Assembly: GCA_002946415.1 (NCBI GenBank)
Contig: NJPS01000002.1
Location: 186,001 to 250,000, forward strand
Length of the DNA stretch: 64,000 bases
Direction: 5' to 3'
Source of the DNA: Rutstroemia sp. NJR-2017a BVV2
Lineage: Eukaryota > Ascomycota > Leotiomycetes > Helotiales > Rutstroemiaceae
Shown: positions 42,357-55,739 of the stretch, piece after piece
Layout: each line of letters begins with the position of its first letter
Numbering within the stretch: position 1 is the first letter of the stretch
Made by a program: the position numbers and the translations under genes
The notes under the pieces: model-generated
Told to the model about the DNA's origin: nothing
Database searches by the model: none
What the model saw: only the letters and a program-made list of their open reading frames with translations

Positions 42357-45300
42357 ATGGTCTCTCAACAACCTGAACCTATCGCCGTAGTTGGCAGCGC
42401 TTGTCGCTTCGCTGGAGGTGTAAACTCCTCCTCTTCTCTTTGGGAACTTCTCCGAGATCCTCGCGACGTTTTGAAAGAGATACCCAAGGAGAGATTCGAC
42501 TTGCATGGCTACTACCACCCAGATGGTGCTCATCATGGGACTACCAATGTCAGGCATTCGTATATGCTTGATGAGGACCTTCGTCTGTTTGATGCAAAGT
42601 TCTTCAATCTCAGCAATAATGAAGCGGATTCGATCGATCCGCAACAAAGACTTCTCATGGAAACCGTGTACGAAGCTATGGAATCCGGCGGACTAACTAT
42701 TGAGAGTCTCAAAGGCTCCGATACAGCTGTTTATGTTGGTGTTATGGCCGTGGATTATCAAGATGTTCTCATGCGTGATGTTAACAGCTTGCCGACATAT
42801 TTCGCTACGGGAATCTCGAGAAGTATCATATCGAATCGAATCTCCTATTTCTTCGACTGGCATGGTCCATCTATGACGATTGATACAGCCTGTTCTTCGA
42901 GTATGATCGCAGTCCATCAGGGAGTTCAAGCTTTGCGAACTGGTGATTCGCGCGTGGCTATGGCCTGTGGTACAGAGTTGATTTTGGGACCGGTTTCGTC
43001 TTATTATTAAATTTGTCTTATTCCTCAGCTTCATATGTGCACCATCATAACCCTTCGTATTTCGCTCTCGCTTCCGCACAATTTCAAATCTTCACCCCCA
43101 CCTACCCCTCAATCACGTGCTAACTACCACATAGAGAATTATGTTGCGGAAAGCAAAATGAACCTCCTTTCACCTACTGGACGCTCACGAATGTGGGATG
43201 CTGAAGCGGATGGATATGCTAGAGGTGATGGAGTAGCCACAATTGTGATGAAGAAGTTGAGTGACGCCATTGCTGATGGCGATCACATTGAATGCATTAT
43301 CCGGGAGACGGGGATCAACCAAGATGGAAGGGGTACCGGTGGCTTGACCGTGCCAAGCTCAGAGGCTCAAGCTTCATTGATCCAAAGAACGTACGAAAGA
43401 GCGGGACTGAATCTCAAGGATCCACGAGATCAGCCTCAGTATTTCGAAGCTCATGGCACTGGCACTAAAGTCGGCGATCCTCGCGAAGCTTCTGCTATTC
43501 AGCAATGTTTTGGGAATCGCTCCTCCAATGAAGATTTTCTTTACGTTGGATCAATCAAGACTGTCATTGGCCACACAGAGGGCACGGCTGGTCTAGCAGG
43601 TCTTCTGAAAGGATCACTTGCACTACAGAATTCTACCATACCTCCCAATCTTCTCTTTAATTCCCTGAATCCTTCCATAGAACCATTCTATAACGGCTTG
43701 AATGTCCCCACCTCGGCCAAACAATGGCCAAAGGTACCTGAAGGGAGTCCGCGCCGTGTAAGCATAAACAGTTTCGGTTTCGGTGGAACCAATGCCCACG
43801 CAATTCTAGAGAGCTTCGAATCTCCAGAACGCACCAGCGAGCTTTCGGAGGAAATTGATACGTCTTTCACTCCATTTACATTCTCTGCAGGAACAGAGGT
43901 GTCTTTGGCTGCGCTCCTCCGAGCCTACTCTGATTATCTCAAGGCAACGCCGACGATCAACTTACGCGACCTTGCATGGACCCTGCAGTCCCGCAGATTA
44001 GTTCTACCAATAAAGGTGACAATTTCGGCTACGAGCGTTGACCGGTTGATCTCCAAGATTGACGCCAAGCTGGCCGGACTAAAACCAAATTCAGGAACTT
44101 CTCTCGGCGTGCGGTCAAATCCTAGCAAGCCTAGAGTTTTGGGAATCTTTACAGGTCAAGGTGCTCAATGGCCAACGATGGGCAAATGTCTGATTGAGTC
44201 TTCCGTTTACTTCCGTGAGAGAATAGAATCCCTCGAAAACTCTTTATCTTCTTTACCCGAAGCCGATCGTCCATCGTGGAAGATTAGCGAAGAATTGATC
44301 AAAGATGCTGAGACTTCGAGGCTTTCCGAAGCAGAACTTTCTCAACCGCTTTGCACTGCCATTCAAATTGCATTGGTTGATCTACTACGAAGCGCTGGTA
44401 TTACATTTGAATCCGTTGTGGGCCATTCCTCTGGTGAAATCGCAGCAGCTTACGCCGCTGATTTCATTTCTGCTCATGATGCTATTCGTATTGCGTACTA
44501 TCGAGGTCTGTATGCGAAGTTATCTAGGGGTCGCGAGTATCAGAAAGGGGCTATGTTGGCTGTAGGCACATCCTGGGAAGACGCTACAGAACTAGCGGAA
44601 CTTCCGGTTTTCAATGGCCGGGTAGCCGTTGCAGCACACAATTCTTCTGCTAGTGTCACCATGTCAGGTGATTTGGATGCCATCACACAGGTCAAGAAGG
44701 TTTTCGAAGAAGAGAAGAAGTTTGTGAGGTTGCTCAAGGTTGATACGGCTTATCACTCTCATCACATGCTTCTCTGCAGCGATGCGTATGTGGAGTCTCT
44801 CAGAGCTTGCAAGATCCAGGTCAACAAAGCCCGTGATACTTCTTGCACTTGGTACTCTAGTGTCATCGGTGGCCAAGCTATGGATCCCGTTGACGCTCTT
44901 CAGGATACTTATTGGGTAGATAATATGGTCAACGCTGTTTTGTTCATGGAAGCTGTGACCAGTGCTGCATCAAAGGATTTGAATATCGCTGTCGAGGTCG
45001 GCCCTCATCCAGCACTTAAGGGTCCTGCTAGCCAAAATATTTCAGATGTTCGAGATAAGCTTGAGTATTGTGGTGTTTTGAGTAGAGGTGAGAACGACGT
45101 CGAGGCATTCTCAGACGCCTTGGGTTTCGTGTGGGCTCAGCTCGGTGGTGCCGCGGTAAATTTTGAATCATTTGCAAGCACAATTACACCATCGAGTCCT
45201 TCCCCCAAGCTTGTGACAGGTCTCCCAGCATATCAGTGGGACAAGTCACGTGTACATTGGCATGAGTCCCGCAGGTCGAAGAAGATTCGTGATAGATCAG

Positions 45301-48300
45301 ACACCTTCCATGAATTATTGGGTGTTAGGTCTCCCGATGGAACAGATCGAGACTGGCGATGGACCAATTTGCTCAAAGCAAATGAAATCCCTTGGCTGAA
45401 TGGACACCAGCTTCAAGGCCAGACCGTTTTCCCTGCCGCTGGATATGTCGTAATGGCACTTGAGGCTGCGAAGAGAATCACCCAGGGCAGAGATGTCAAG
45501 CTCTTTGAGGTTCATAATCTTATCATCGGAAAAGCCATCACTTTTGAGGACGATGCTAATTTTGCAGTGGAGACCCTCGTTACACTTACCGCAGTTTCCC
45601 GCCCAGATCAACCGACTCAGACGGCCGAATTTTCTTGCTATTCATGTCCAAATACATCAAGTGGTGATATGGAACTAATGGCGAGTGGTAGTGTCAAGGT
45701 GATATTTGGCACTTCGTCCTCCACCACACTTTCCTCTTCTAGATTGGAAACTACAAATATGTCGACAATAGATACGGATCGCTTTTACTCTTCTCTTCTG
45801 GAATTGGGCTACGGATACACTGATTACTTCAGGGGGATGTCATCACTAAAACGAAAACTGAACCAAGCATCTGCAATGGTAACTACCTACGACTACGTAA
45901 CGTCTGAAGATTCTCTGATGGTACACCCTACCACTCTCGACGTGGCATTCCAAGCTGCATTGCTTGCACAATCAACTCCTGGAGACCAGCATTTATGGTC
46001 GTTGCACGTTCCTACCTCAATTCGATGTGTTCGAGTAAATCCTCATCTCTGCAATTCCCTTTCACTGAATGGGACAACTATTCCAATCGATGCCGCACTA
46101 CATGAATCTGAATCTATCGCCATCTGTGGAAATGTAGATATGTACAGCGAAGATGCCGAAAACACACTCATTCAGGTAGAAAATCTGACATTGGTTCCAT
46201 TCTCTCCGGCAACAGTTGCTGATGACCGTCGCCTGTTTTCTTACACTGGATGGGGTGCTGCCGCGCCGAATGGGAATGAGATAATGGGTAACGACCGACC
46301 CTCTTTCGAAGAAATCGAGCTTGCTAGTCTCTGCGAGAGGTTGTCGTACTACTACTTGAGGAAGTGGAAGGCTGAGATCACTGATGAGGAATGGGCAAGC
46401 TCAGAGTGGCATCACAGATGTCTACAAGATTCCACAAATCACTTGCTCTCAGTTATTTCTACAGGAAAACATCCTCGCGTCAAAAAAGAATGGGGAAGTG
46501 ACACAGAGGAGCAAATTAAGGAGTTGATAAGCGAGTATGTAACATCCTAAGACTGCACGAACACTGAAATACGACACTAACATTATATGTAGATGGTACC
46601 CTAAGAGCATTGATCTCAGACTGATTTCAGCCGTTGGTGAAAACATACCAGACGTCGTTCGTGGAAAGACAACCATGCTGGAGCACATGTTGAAAGATAA
46701 TATGTTGGATGATCTCTACAAGAAGGGCATCGGGTTCGCTGAGTATAACTCGTATCTAGCCAAGATGGTGAAGCAGATTGTTCATCGTTATCCGCACATG
46801 AATATTCTCGAAATTGGTAAGATTGAATGACCCCTCATACCAAATCGAGCGACACTTACACACTCATAGGTGCGGGAACTGGTGGAGCTACGAAGAGCGT
46901 GTTACAGACTCTTGGCGACTCATTCTCATCATACACCTATACCGATATTTCGACCGGCTTCTTCGAAAAGGCTTCAGAGCTATTCAAAAAGTACAGCCAC
47001 AAGATGATTTTTAAACCTTTCGATGCTGAAAAGACGCCTGCAGCGCAAGGTTACGTTGAACATTCTTACGATATGGTGATTGCATCCAATGTTCTGCATG
47101 CCACCAAGACAATGAAAAAGACCATGGAAAACACCCGCCGCCTTCTGAAGCCGGGCGGATATCTGATGTTGTTAGAGATTACAAACAATGGGCCTATCAG
47201 GATTGCGAACATGACAGGTGGTCTGAGCGGTTGGTGGATAGGGTCAGATGATGGAAGGAAGTATGCGCCAACGATGACGCCTGCGACCTGGAATTCTCTT
47301 TTACGTAAGACTGGATTCTCTGGGATCAGTGCCATTACGCCGGAAAAGAATGGCTTGGCTTGGCCCTTCTCTATCATTGCCTCGCAAGCTGTAGATGATC
47401 GAGTTGACTTTTTGCGGAAACCTTTATCATCGCCATCATCATCAACAAAGATTGAGGAGTTGATAATACTAGGAAATAAGTCTTTGGAGACCTCTCGAAT
47501 CGCCGAAGATGTTGCTGATCTAGTCGGAAAATACTGCGATAAGATCACAGTTCTCGAAGATCTACCCACAGATGACGATATGATCGCTTCCATGAGCACG
47601 TTTGTGAATTTGGTGGACCTTGAAGAACCCATCTTCAAAAATCTAACCGAAGATAAGATCAACGGTCTCAAAAGATTATTCGAGCTCTCAAAGAATGTCC
47701 TATGGATCACCAAGGGCGCTCGGGTCGAAGAACCATATCATATGTCTAGCATTGGCTTTGGTCGTGGTATCAGTCACGAGATGCCGCACATGCGTCTGCA
47801 GTTCCTTGATCTTCCCGATCTCGAAGATGGCGTATCACGGATCATTGCAGAGAGCGTACTGCGTTTGCATGCCGCTGAAGACTGGGCTGAGAAGGACGCG
47901 AACTTGGATGCATCGTTGCTTTGGAGCCGGGAACCAGAGCTTGTCTTTGAAAAAGGACAGTTCCTAGTACCTCGAGTTCTCCCCAATGAAGAACAGAATG
48001 CCAGGTTAAACTCTCTTAGACGTTCGGTCACAAAGACTATTCATCCACGATCATCACTAATTGAGATTCGCCGAACTTCTGGTGCCATTGGGTCCGCGGT
48101 TTTGCAAGAAAATACTTTGCAGGGCCAAGGAAACAAAGATGACCTCGTTCATGTCAGTTACTCGACCTTTTCGGCCTTGAAGTTAGCCTCGGATATCTTC
48201 TTGTTCGTTGCCATTGGTACCTCTGAGAAGACAAGCAGCGACGTTCTCTGTTTGTCAGAATCGAATTCCTCTGTTGTAGTGCCCTTGGCTTCCTTGAGTC

Positions 48301-51300
48301 TCTCTCCACAAGATCTGGCAGGTGGTAAATCTCGACTACTTTCCGGAATTTCGGTGGGGCTTCTTGCAGATGCTTTGCTCGCCGGGATACCTAGCAACAG
48401 CTCTTTGCTTGTACACGAGCAAGATCCAGACGATTCCTTCGATTCCGCCTTGGCAAACAGAGCAGCTGCTGAGGGCATCAAAATCACGTTCACCACGGCA
48501 GCCTCAGCTATCCAAAAGGAGTCCTGGATTAATCTCAACCCCGGCGCATCTGAAAGGATGATTCAAAAGAAGCTTTCCTCGAAATATACTCATTTCTTAG
48601 ATCTCTCCGTGAATGAAAATGATCGAGAGATGGGCGCCCGCATATCGAAACTTCTACCGTCGAAGTGTAAGCAAATTGATGTGTCCAGCATACTCCAGCA
48701 CCAATCAGAAGTACTCAACTACAATGACGGTGCTCTTCTTCAGGCCCTTACAAGTGCAACTGAGGGAGCAAAGGCAGCTGCGTCCACGAAATTGCAGAGC
48801 AAAACGATTAGTCTCAGTGAAATTGGATATTCATCTGCAGCCAATGTTCCCACGAGTGTTGTCGATTGGACGGTCGATGATACAGTCACTATTCACGTAC
48901 AGCCACTCGAACCCGAGCGCTTGTTTAGTAGCGACAAAACATACCTTCTCGTAGGACTGACTGGTCAAATCGGACAGTCAATCTGCGAATGGATGGCACG
49001 CAATGGCGCTGGAACCATATGCTTGACCAGTCGTAACCCAAATGTTGATGAGCGATGGATTCAGTCGTTCGAGGGTTCCGGAACAACCGTTAAGATCTTC
49101 GCAATGTGAGTCCCTGGTGTATATTAAGCTACAAATATCGTACTAACATGAATAAGGGACATCACTGATAAACAGGACCTCTTGAAAGTGTACGACGAGA
49201 TCAAAAATACACTTCCACCAATCGCAGGTGTCGCAAATGCTGCCATGGTTCTACACGATACGCTCTTTTCGGAAATGTCTCTCGAACAAATGGAAAAGGT
49301 CCTCAGGCCAAAGATTGACGGTACCAACTACCTCGACGAATTATTCTACGACACGGACCTAGACTTTTTCATCTTGTTTTCGTCCCTCTCCTCCGTTGTT
49401 GGAAATTCTGGTCAATCTAACTATGCTGCAGCAAGCACTTATCTAACCTCTTTAGCCGCCCAACGAAGAAAGCGAGGCCTTGCAGGTTCGGCCTTTGATA
49501 TCGGTCGTGTCGTCGGAATCGGCTATGTGGAACGCGCAGGTCAGGTTGTTCACGACCAATTAACCAAATACGGGTATATGCCGATCTCTGAGTCCGACTT
49601 CCATCAGATGTTTGCGGAGACTATCCTCGCTGGTCGACCTGGAACCAATGCATTGCCTGAGGTGACGACTGGTATTCGTGCGGTTCGAAGTGACGAAGAA
49701 GTCAAGGTTCCTTGGTTTGATAATCCTCGCTTCTCCCATTGCATTGTGGAGACGAAAGAGGTGGAGGTGAAGAAAGATGGGAAGAAGGCAGTTCTTCCAG
49801 TCAGCGTACAACTTGAGGTTGCGACGAGTAAAGAGGAGGCACTCGAAATTTTGAAAGGTCAGACCGATAGTATTAAATTTGGAATCTGGAAACTAACATG
49901 GTTTTAGAATGCTTCTCCACCAAACTTCAAGTCATACTACAGCTGTCTGCTGATCAAGTCAATCACGATGTTCCCCTTGTGGAGCTTGGTATCGACTCAC
50001 TAGTTGCCGTCGAAGTTCGTTCCTGGTTTTTGAAAGAACTCAAAACAGATATGCCAGTCCTCAAGGTTCTGGGAGGTGGCTCTGTCACCAATCTCTGTCA
50101 GCAGACCTTGGATAAGCTACCTGAAAAGATGCTGCCGAACCTCGGTGCTGAAACCCCCACCAAACCAAAAGCCACCCATATTGAAACGAAGACAACTCCT
50201 AAGGCACCAGAAAGCACTGTATCTGGTAGTGAATCATCTCAAGCAGAAGGTACATCTGGGGGAAGCTCAGGATCCCACAGTCCATCATCAACAGGTTCGC
50301 CTCCTACCACACTCGCTCCTCCTACGTCCTTCACTGATTTGGGACAGACTGAAAGTACCAAGAATACCGAAACAACGATAACCGAAAAGCTGAGACCAAA
50401 CTACGTCAAAAGCGAGCAGATCTCATTTGCACAGTCGCGATTTTGGTTTTTGAGACTTCTACTTGAGGATCAGACCACTTTCAATGTAACTTTCTATTAC
50501 AAAGTTCTCGGCGACCTACGTATCAATGACCTCGAACGAGCCTTTCGCATGGTTGGTCAGAGACATGAGGGTCTAAGGACTTGCTTCGTGGCCGATGATA
50601 TCGAGGCAGACTTGGCTAATCAAGGTGTGTTGAAAGAGTCATCACTCAAGCTAGAGCGGAAGAAGATTTCAAGCGTGGAAGAAGTGGCCAAGGAGTACGA
50701 AACTTTGAAAAATCACATATTCGACCTTGAGAGTGGAGTGTTGATGCGTGCCGTCCTGTTAACCCTATCACCAACCGAGCACTACCTCCTTTTCAATTAT
50801 CACCATATCCTGATGGACGGTGTCAGTTACCAAGTTTTCATATCCGATCTCGAGAAAGCCTACAGACGTCAATCTCTTGGACCACAACCGCGTCAATTCC
50901 CGGAATTTTCTCGGGCCCAACGCACAGCGTTCGAGAATGGAGACATGGCCGATGAGCTAAAATTCTGGCAAGGAGTGTTCCCTGACCCCCCACCAATCCT
51001 ACCACTTCTACCAATGGCTCATACTAGTACACGAGCGCCTATGAAGACATTCAATGTCAATCAGACCGAGTACAGACTAGACCCAGAGCTAGCAGCACGT
51101 GTAAAACAGGCAGCCAAAGCGCAACGATCCACAACATTCCACTTTTACTTGGCTGTATTCAAAGTGATGCTCTTCCGACTAGGCGGCATCGATGATTTGA
51201 CCATCGGGATTGCGGATGCGAATAGAAACGACGATGATGTGATGGGAACCATAGGCCTGTTCCTCAATCTTCTGACTTTGAGATTCAGACATGAGCCGAA

Positions 51301-54300
51301 CCAGAAATTCGCCGATGCTATTGTCGAGGCACGAATGAAGACATACGGTGCCCTTGAACATTCAAGACTTCCTTTCGATGTGCTACTCAAAGAGCTAAAG
51401 GTTCCACGATCTTCATCATACAGCCCAATCTTCCAAGCCTTCTTTGATTATCGCCAAGGCGCACAGGAAAAGCAAGCCTTTGGAAACTGTGAATTCGAAG
51501 TTGAGACCGTTCATCCAGGAAGGACGGCATATGATATAACGCTAGATGTCACCGATAGTCCGGCTAATAGCACCCTGGTTATGTTCCGCACTCAGACAAG
51601 TCTTTATGATCAAGCTGCGACTGATCTCCTGATGAAGACGTATACCCATTTGCTTGAGGTGTTTTCGCGGGACGTTTCTTTACAGGTCGAACAGCCGCCG
51701 CTCTTCAGTGACGATCAACTGAATCATGCGCTTGGACTTGGAAAAGGTAAGTCTTCTTTCTGACTTGATGGCCACTGAAAGCCACTAACTCAGTTTCAGG
51801 ACCCGACATGGAGTCCGACTGGCCCGAGACACTACCCCATCGAATCGATCAAATTGCTCAAACAAACCCAGATACTACTGCAATAAAAGATGGTCTCGGT
51901 CGTGTATTAAGTTACCGCGACATGATTAATCGAGTTGAAGCAATTGCTGAAGCTCTTCTGAACAATGGTGTAGCCCCAGGTTCTCGAGTTCTGGTCTTCC
52001 AGCAAGCGACTTCCGACTGGCCATGCTCTCTTCTAGCTATCATGCGCGTGGGCGCCGTATATGTTCCTCTCGATCTACGAAACCCGTTGGAACGTCTGGC
52101 GGGCATTGCCGGCGATTGCCAACCCAGCGCGATTCTTGCTGATGGGTCTACTTTTGCGGATGCATCCATGCTGCATGTACCAGAGGCAAATATTATCAAC
52201 ATTTCTCTCGTCCCCGAAGCACCTTCTGTCCCAGTGCCCAACCGCGCACTTCCTGATTCCCCGGCTGCAATCCTATATACCAGTGGTTCGACTGGAAAAC
52301 CAAAAGGGATTATGATTAAGCATTCAGGATTGCGCAATGAGATGGAGGGTTACACCAAGACATGGAACCTCGGCGCGGAACGCGTCCTTCAGCAAAGTGC
52401 ATTTACTTTCAATCATTCTTCCGATCAGATGTTTACCGGGTTGGTTAATGGCGGCATGGTGTACATGGTTCCATGGAGCAAACGAGGAGATCCCCTTCAA
52501 ATCACGAAATTAATCCTCGAACAAGATATCACCTACACAAAAGCTACACCTTCAGAATATCTCCTGTGGTTGCAGTATGGTTTGTCGAATCTACAGCAGA
52601 CATCGAGCTGGCGCTTTGCCTTCGGAGGCGGCGAGCAACTGCAGAGTAAAGTGACTGAAGAATTTGCTGCCCTTAATTTGCCACAACTTCGATTCTTCAA
52701 CTCTTACGGTCCGGCTGAAATCACCATTTCCTCAACGAAGATGGAGATTCCGTATCGTCAAGACCTGTCACAATTTCGCCTTCCCTGCGGATTTTCTCTT
52801 CCGAACTATGTGGCGTATATCTTGGACGAGCAGCAGAAGCCTGTGCCGGCTGGAATGCCTGGTGAGATTGTCTTGGGTGGAGCTGGTGTTTCTTTGGGAT
52901 ATCTGAACAACAAGGAACTAACCGATCGTCATTTCATTCCTAATCCTTATGCTACATCGGAGTATATCGCCAAGGGCTGGACCAGGATGTATCGCACTGG
53001 AGATATTGGACATCTTCGAGACGATGGAGCATTGGTTTTCCACAATCGCATGGCAGGCGACACACAAATTAAGATCCGCGGCCTGCGTATCGAACTCGGC
53101 GACATCGAAAGTAACATCGTTCGATCATCCACTGGAGTTCTGCGAGAAGCTATCGTCACGCTCCATGAAGGCGATCCCGAATTCCTGGTCGCGCACGTGG
53201 TGTTTGCTTCCCAGCACAATGTCACAGATAAAGAAGAATACCTCCAGAACCTACTCGCTCATCTGCCTATGCCACAATACATGATTCCCGTCATGGCCAT
53301 TCCCTTGGATCGTCTCCCACTTAGCAATCATTCGAAAGTCGACAGAAAAGCAATCAAAGCATTGCCGCTCCCAGAGCGTACCAAGAAAGATGAAAACGAC
53401 GTCGAATTATCCGAGACTATGGTCCAGCTCAAACGGCTATGGGAAGATGTGCTCAACAACAAGAAACTAGGACTTCAGATTCTTCCATCCACCAGTTTCT
53501 TCTCCGTAGGAGGCAACTCTCTTCTCATTGTACGACTTCAATCCCGCATTCGAGACGCTTTCAATATCGTTGTTCGGCTTGTTGAACTACTGGGTAGGAA
53601 CACACTTGGTGAGATGGCGCAGAAAATTGAAGAAGGTCTGGCTGTAGAATTGGTTGATTGGGATAAGGAAACTGAACTTCCTGATCTACCATCTGTCTCA
53701 ACAACTCTTGGCAAGCCCATCAACAACGAGCAGAAAGTCGTGCTAGTCACAGGAGCCGGTGGATTTCTTGCCAAATATATCCTAGCGCAACTCATCAGCG
53801 ACGATCGTGTCTCCAAGATTGATTGTGTTGCGCTACGACCCAAGGGCTCCAACACTCCACGCGAGCTAGTCGTCTCCTCACCAAAGATCATTAAACATGC
53901 AGGCAACCTCGCAGAGCCCTTGCTTGGCCTTCCGGAAAGTGATTTCGCTGCCCTGGGCGCAGAAGTTGACGTTATTCTTCACCTGGGCGCGGTGCGTTCG
54001 TTCTGGGATAACTACCACGTCCTCCGACCTAGCAACGTTGCACCGACAAAGGAACTCGTCAAACTCGCGGCTTCTAGACGTATCCCCATTCACTACACCT
54101 CGTCCGCTGGAGTGGTACCTCTAGATCTACTCCATACCAAGCCAGGCTCGGTGGCTCAATATTCTCCGGCACAAGATGGATCAAACGGATATATTGCAAG
54201 TCGATGGGCTAGTGAACGCATTCTCGAGCGCGCAGCAACCGACTTGGGGGTTCCGGTCCATATCCATCGGTTTGTGCCTGCGGAAGTTCCTCGGCTGGAA

Positions 54301-54669
54301 TTAAAACCAATTGTCCTGGATGAGTTTGTTCGGTTCGCTCATGAGACAAAACTAATGCCGGAGTTGAAAGGGTGGAAAGGTCATTTTGATATGACTCCTG
54401 CGGAGGATTTAGCTGGGGAACTTTGTCGTACGGTGATGAGGGGTCAGGGAACAGATGTAGACAATTTTGTGCATCATGAGTGTGGGATTGAGATGGATGT
54501 TGGGGAGATGAGAGAGTTTATGGAAGATCATGTGGGCTCGGTAGGGTATGAGAGGATGTCCGGGTTGAAGTGGGTGGGGAGGATTAAACCTTTGGGGTTT
54601 AAGTACTTTTTCGCAGCGCAAGATGTTGTGGTGGAGAATAATACCGAGATGTTGGAGTCGAGGAGGTAG
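42357..54669 (+). CDS. Highly reducing PKS-NRPS hybrid synthase (KS-AT-DH-cMeT-KR-ACP-C-A-PCP-R)
   Basis: Seven exons (42357-42992, 43137-46534, 46593-46816, 46870-49105, 49157-49857, 49908-51746, 51800-54669) sum to 3,968 codons (3,967 aa), with every phase consistent. Domains: KS with DTACSSS (Cys179), EAHGTGT and [10 protein letters not shown] with GHSSGE (Ser643); DH with [10 protein letters not shown] (His969) and HPTTLD (Asp1147); cMeT with EIGAGTGG (about 1418-1425); no ER; KR with SNYAAAS (Tyr2254); ACP with GIDSL (Ser2429). The NRPS half has C with HHILMDG (about 2697-2703), A with [15 protein letters not shown] with GGNSLL (Ser3585), and a terminal R-type domain with [11 protein letters not shown] (about 3661 onward). 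It would make a methylated reduced chain, join it to an A-domain substrate and release it. Oddities: A4 motif reads FNHSSDQ (Asn3216 where Asp is usual), and the R-domain motif reads YIASR (Tyr3809, Arg3813 instead of Lys). The first intron has a weak GTTTCG donor. Confidence 0.95.
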
Positions 54670-55134
54670 ATAGTTTGTTTGATAGTTGCATCTAGAATAA
54701 TTTAGATATTAGTGCCCACCAGCGTTATTTGGTTCGTCGCCTTGGAGATCTCTTTGCAGGCTTAGGCAAAAGTCTAGTCGCAGCAAGGGCTTTTGTATGA
54801 ACTACTTCGTAGGCTAATATTGGAATCAAAGTGCCGGAACATCATCATATGCACAGACGACTGATTAAGTACTTTCGTACTATAAGACCCTAGTTGAGGC
54901 CTCTGCGCGTAGATACGTAAGCAGAATGCGCTCACTGCTTAGTAGTACAGGGTCACGGGTCACGGGTCAAAGCATATGCCTCATCAGAATGTGGGGTAGC
55001 AAGGTGGCACCACTCCAGCTTCATCAACTATTGAATCACTTGTTACCCTCAACATCGATTCTTACTGTATCGATCCATCTAGTTATAGTCTTCTTCGTAT
55101 ACTTCCTACTTCTAAGGTCCTTATTTGTTCTGCT
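54670..55134. other. Intergenic, no gene recognised
   Basis: 465 bp after the synthase stop; right edge of the cluster. No gene was recognised. Confidence 0.45.
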
Positions 55135-55671
55135 ATGGCTCATTCGTTGGCGGATCGCCGGCGGGTCTTCCTCGCCTATCGTACCGTATTTACTGGCCCT
55201 CAGGCTCATATTCGGAAATCCAAAAAAGTACGAGAGGTTATTGAGCACCACAGAACGTCGTTCCAACAATTAATCACGGACGTCGGTTTTGATAAGGTTG
55301 TCGATATTGTAAAGGTCCTCTTGGATCAGTGCATCTTTGAGTCCGAATTAAAGGCAAAAAATGCATTCCCAGAGCTTTTCCAGACCTCACCAACCCGCGA
55401 TGTTCAACGAAACGAATCCGAAAATAATGCTGCGCGGTCCGAAGATAAAGCTGCGCGGTCCGCTGCAGAAGCTTCAAAAGAATTGGCATCTGCACGTGAA
55501 CATGCAGAACTGGACGATAATCACAAGAATGATAATCACAAGAATGATAATCAGAAGAATGATAATCACAAGAATGATAATCACAAGAATGATAAATTTC
55601 GAGAGAGCAAGTTACCCTTGATTCTGGCCATCACAACCAGAGAATATTCTGACCATTTAAATGAATACTAG
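55135..55671 (+). CDS. Unrecognised protein with DNHKN repeat; possibly 3'-truncated
   Basis: A 178-aa frame. The N-terminal ~80 residues look like an ordered helical domain (LADRRRVFLAYRTVFTGPQ, VREVIEHHRTSFQQLI, VVDIVKVLLDQCIFE). A charged Ala/Glu stretch follows, then five DNHKN-type pentapeptides from a 15-bp repeat. The C-terminal ITTREYSDHLNEY ends at a TAG. Translation past that TAG continues DLLQRKLHLYTPPTFRLKF before the next stop, which reads like protein. The stop may thus be a recent nonsense change (CAG to TAG would be one base), with the following frame at 55740 the rest of the same gene. No family was recognised. Function unknown. Confidence 0.5.
   Translation: MAHSLADRRRVFLAYRTVFTGPQAHIRKSKKVREVIEHHRTSFQQLITDVGFDKVVDIVKVLLDQCIFESELKAKNAFPELFQTSPTRDVQRNESENNAARSEDKAARSAAEASKELASAREHAELDDNHKNDNHKNDNQKNDNHKNDNHKNDKFRESKLPLILAITTREYSDHLNEY
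55516..55590 (+). repeat. 15-bp tandem repeat, five copies
   Basis: Five copies of GATAATCACAAGAAT (the third has one change), all in frame and encoding DNHKN. Copy number could vary by slippage. Confidence 0.9.
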
Positions 55672-55739
55672 GATCTGCTTCAAAGGAAGCTCCATCTTTA
55701 TACCCCTCCTACCTTCCGTTTAAAATTCAACATCTTATC

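Noticed and set aside
42993..43136. Apparent stop in the KS domain after LILGP
   Set aside because: A 144-nt intron with GT-AG borders gives the conserved LILGPNYVAESK and fits the phase of the full model.
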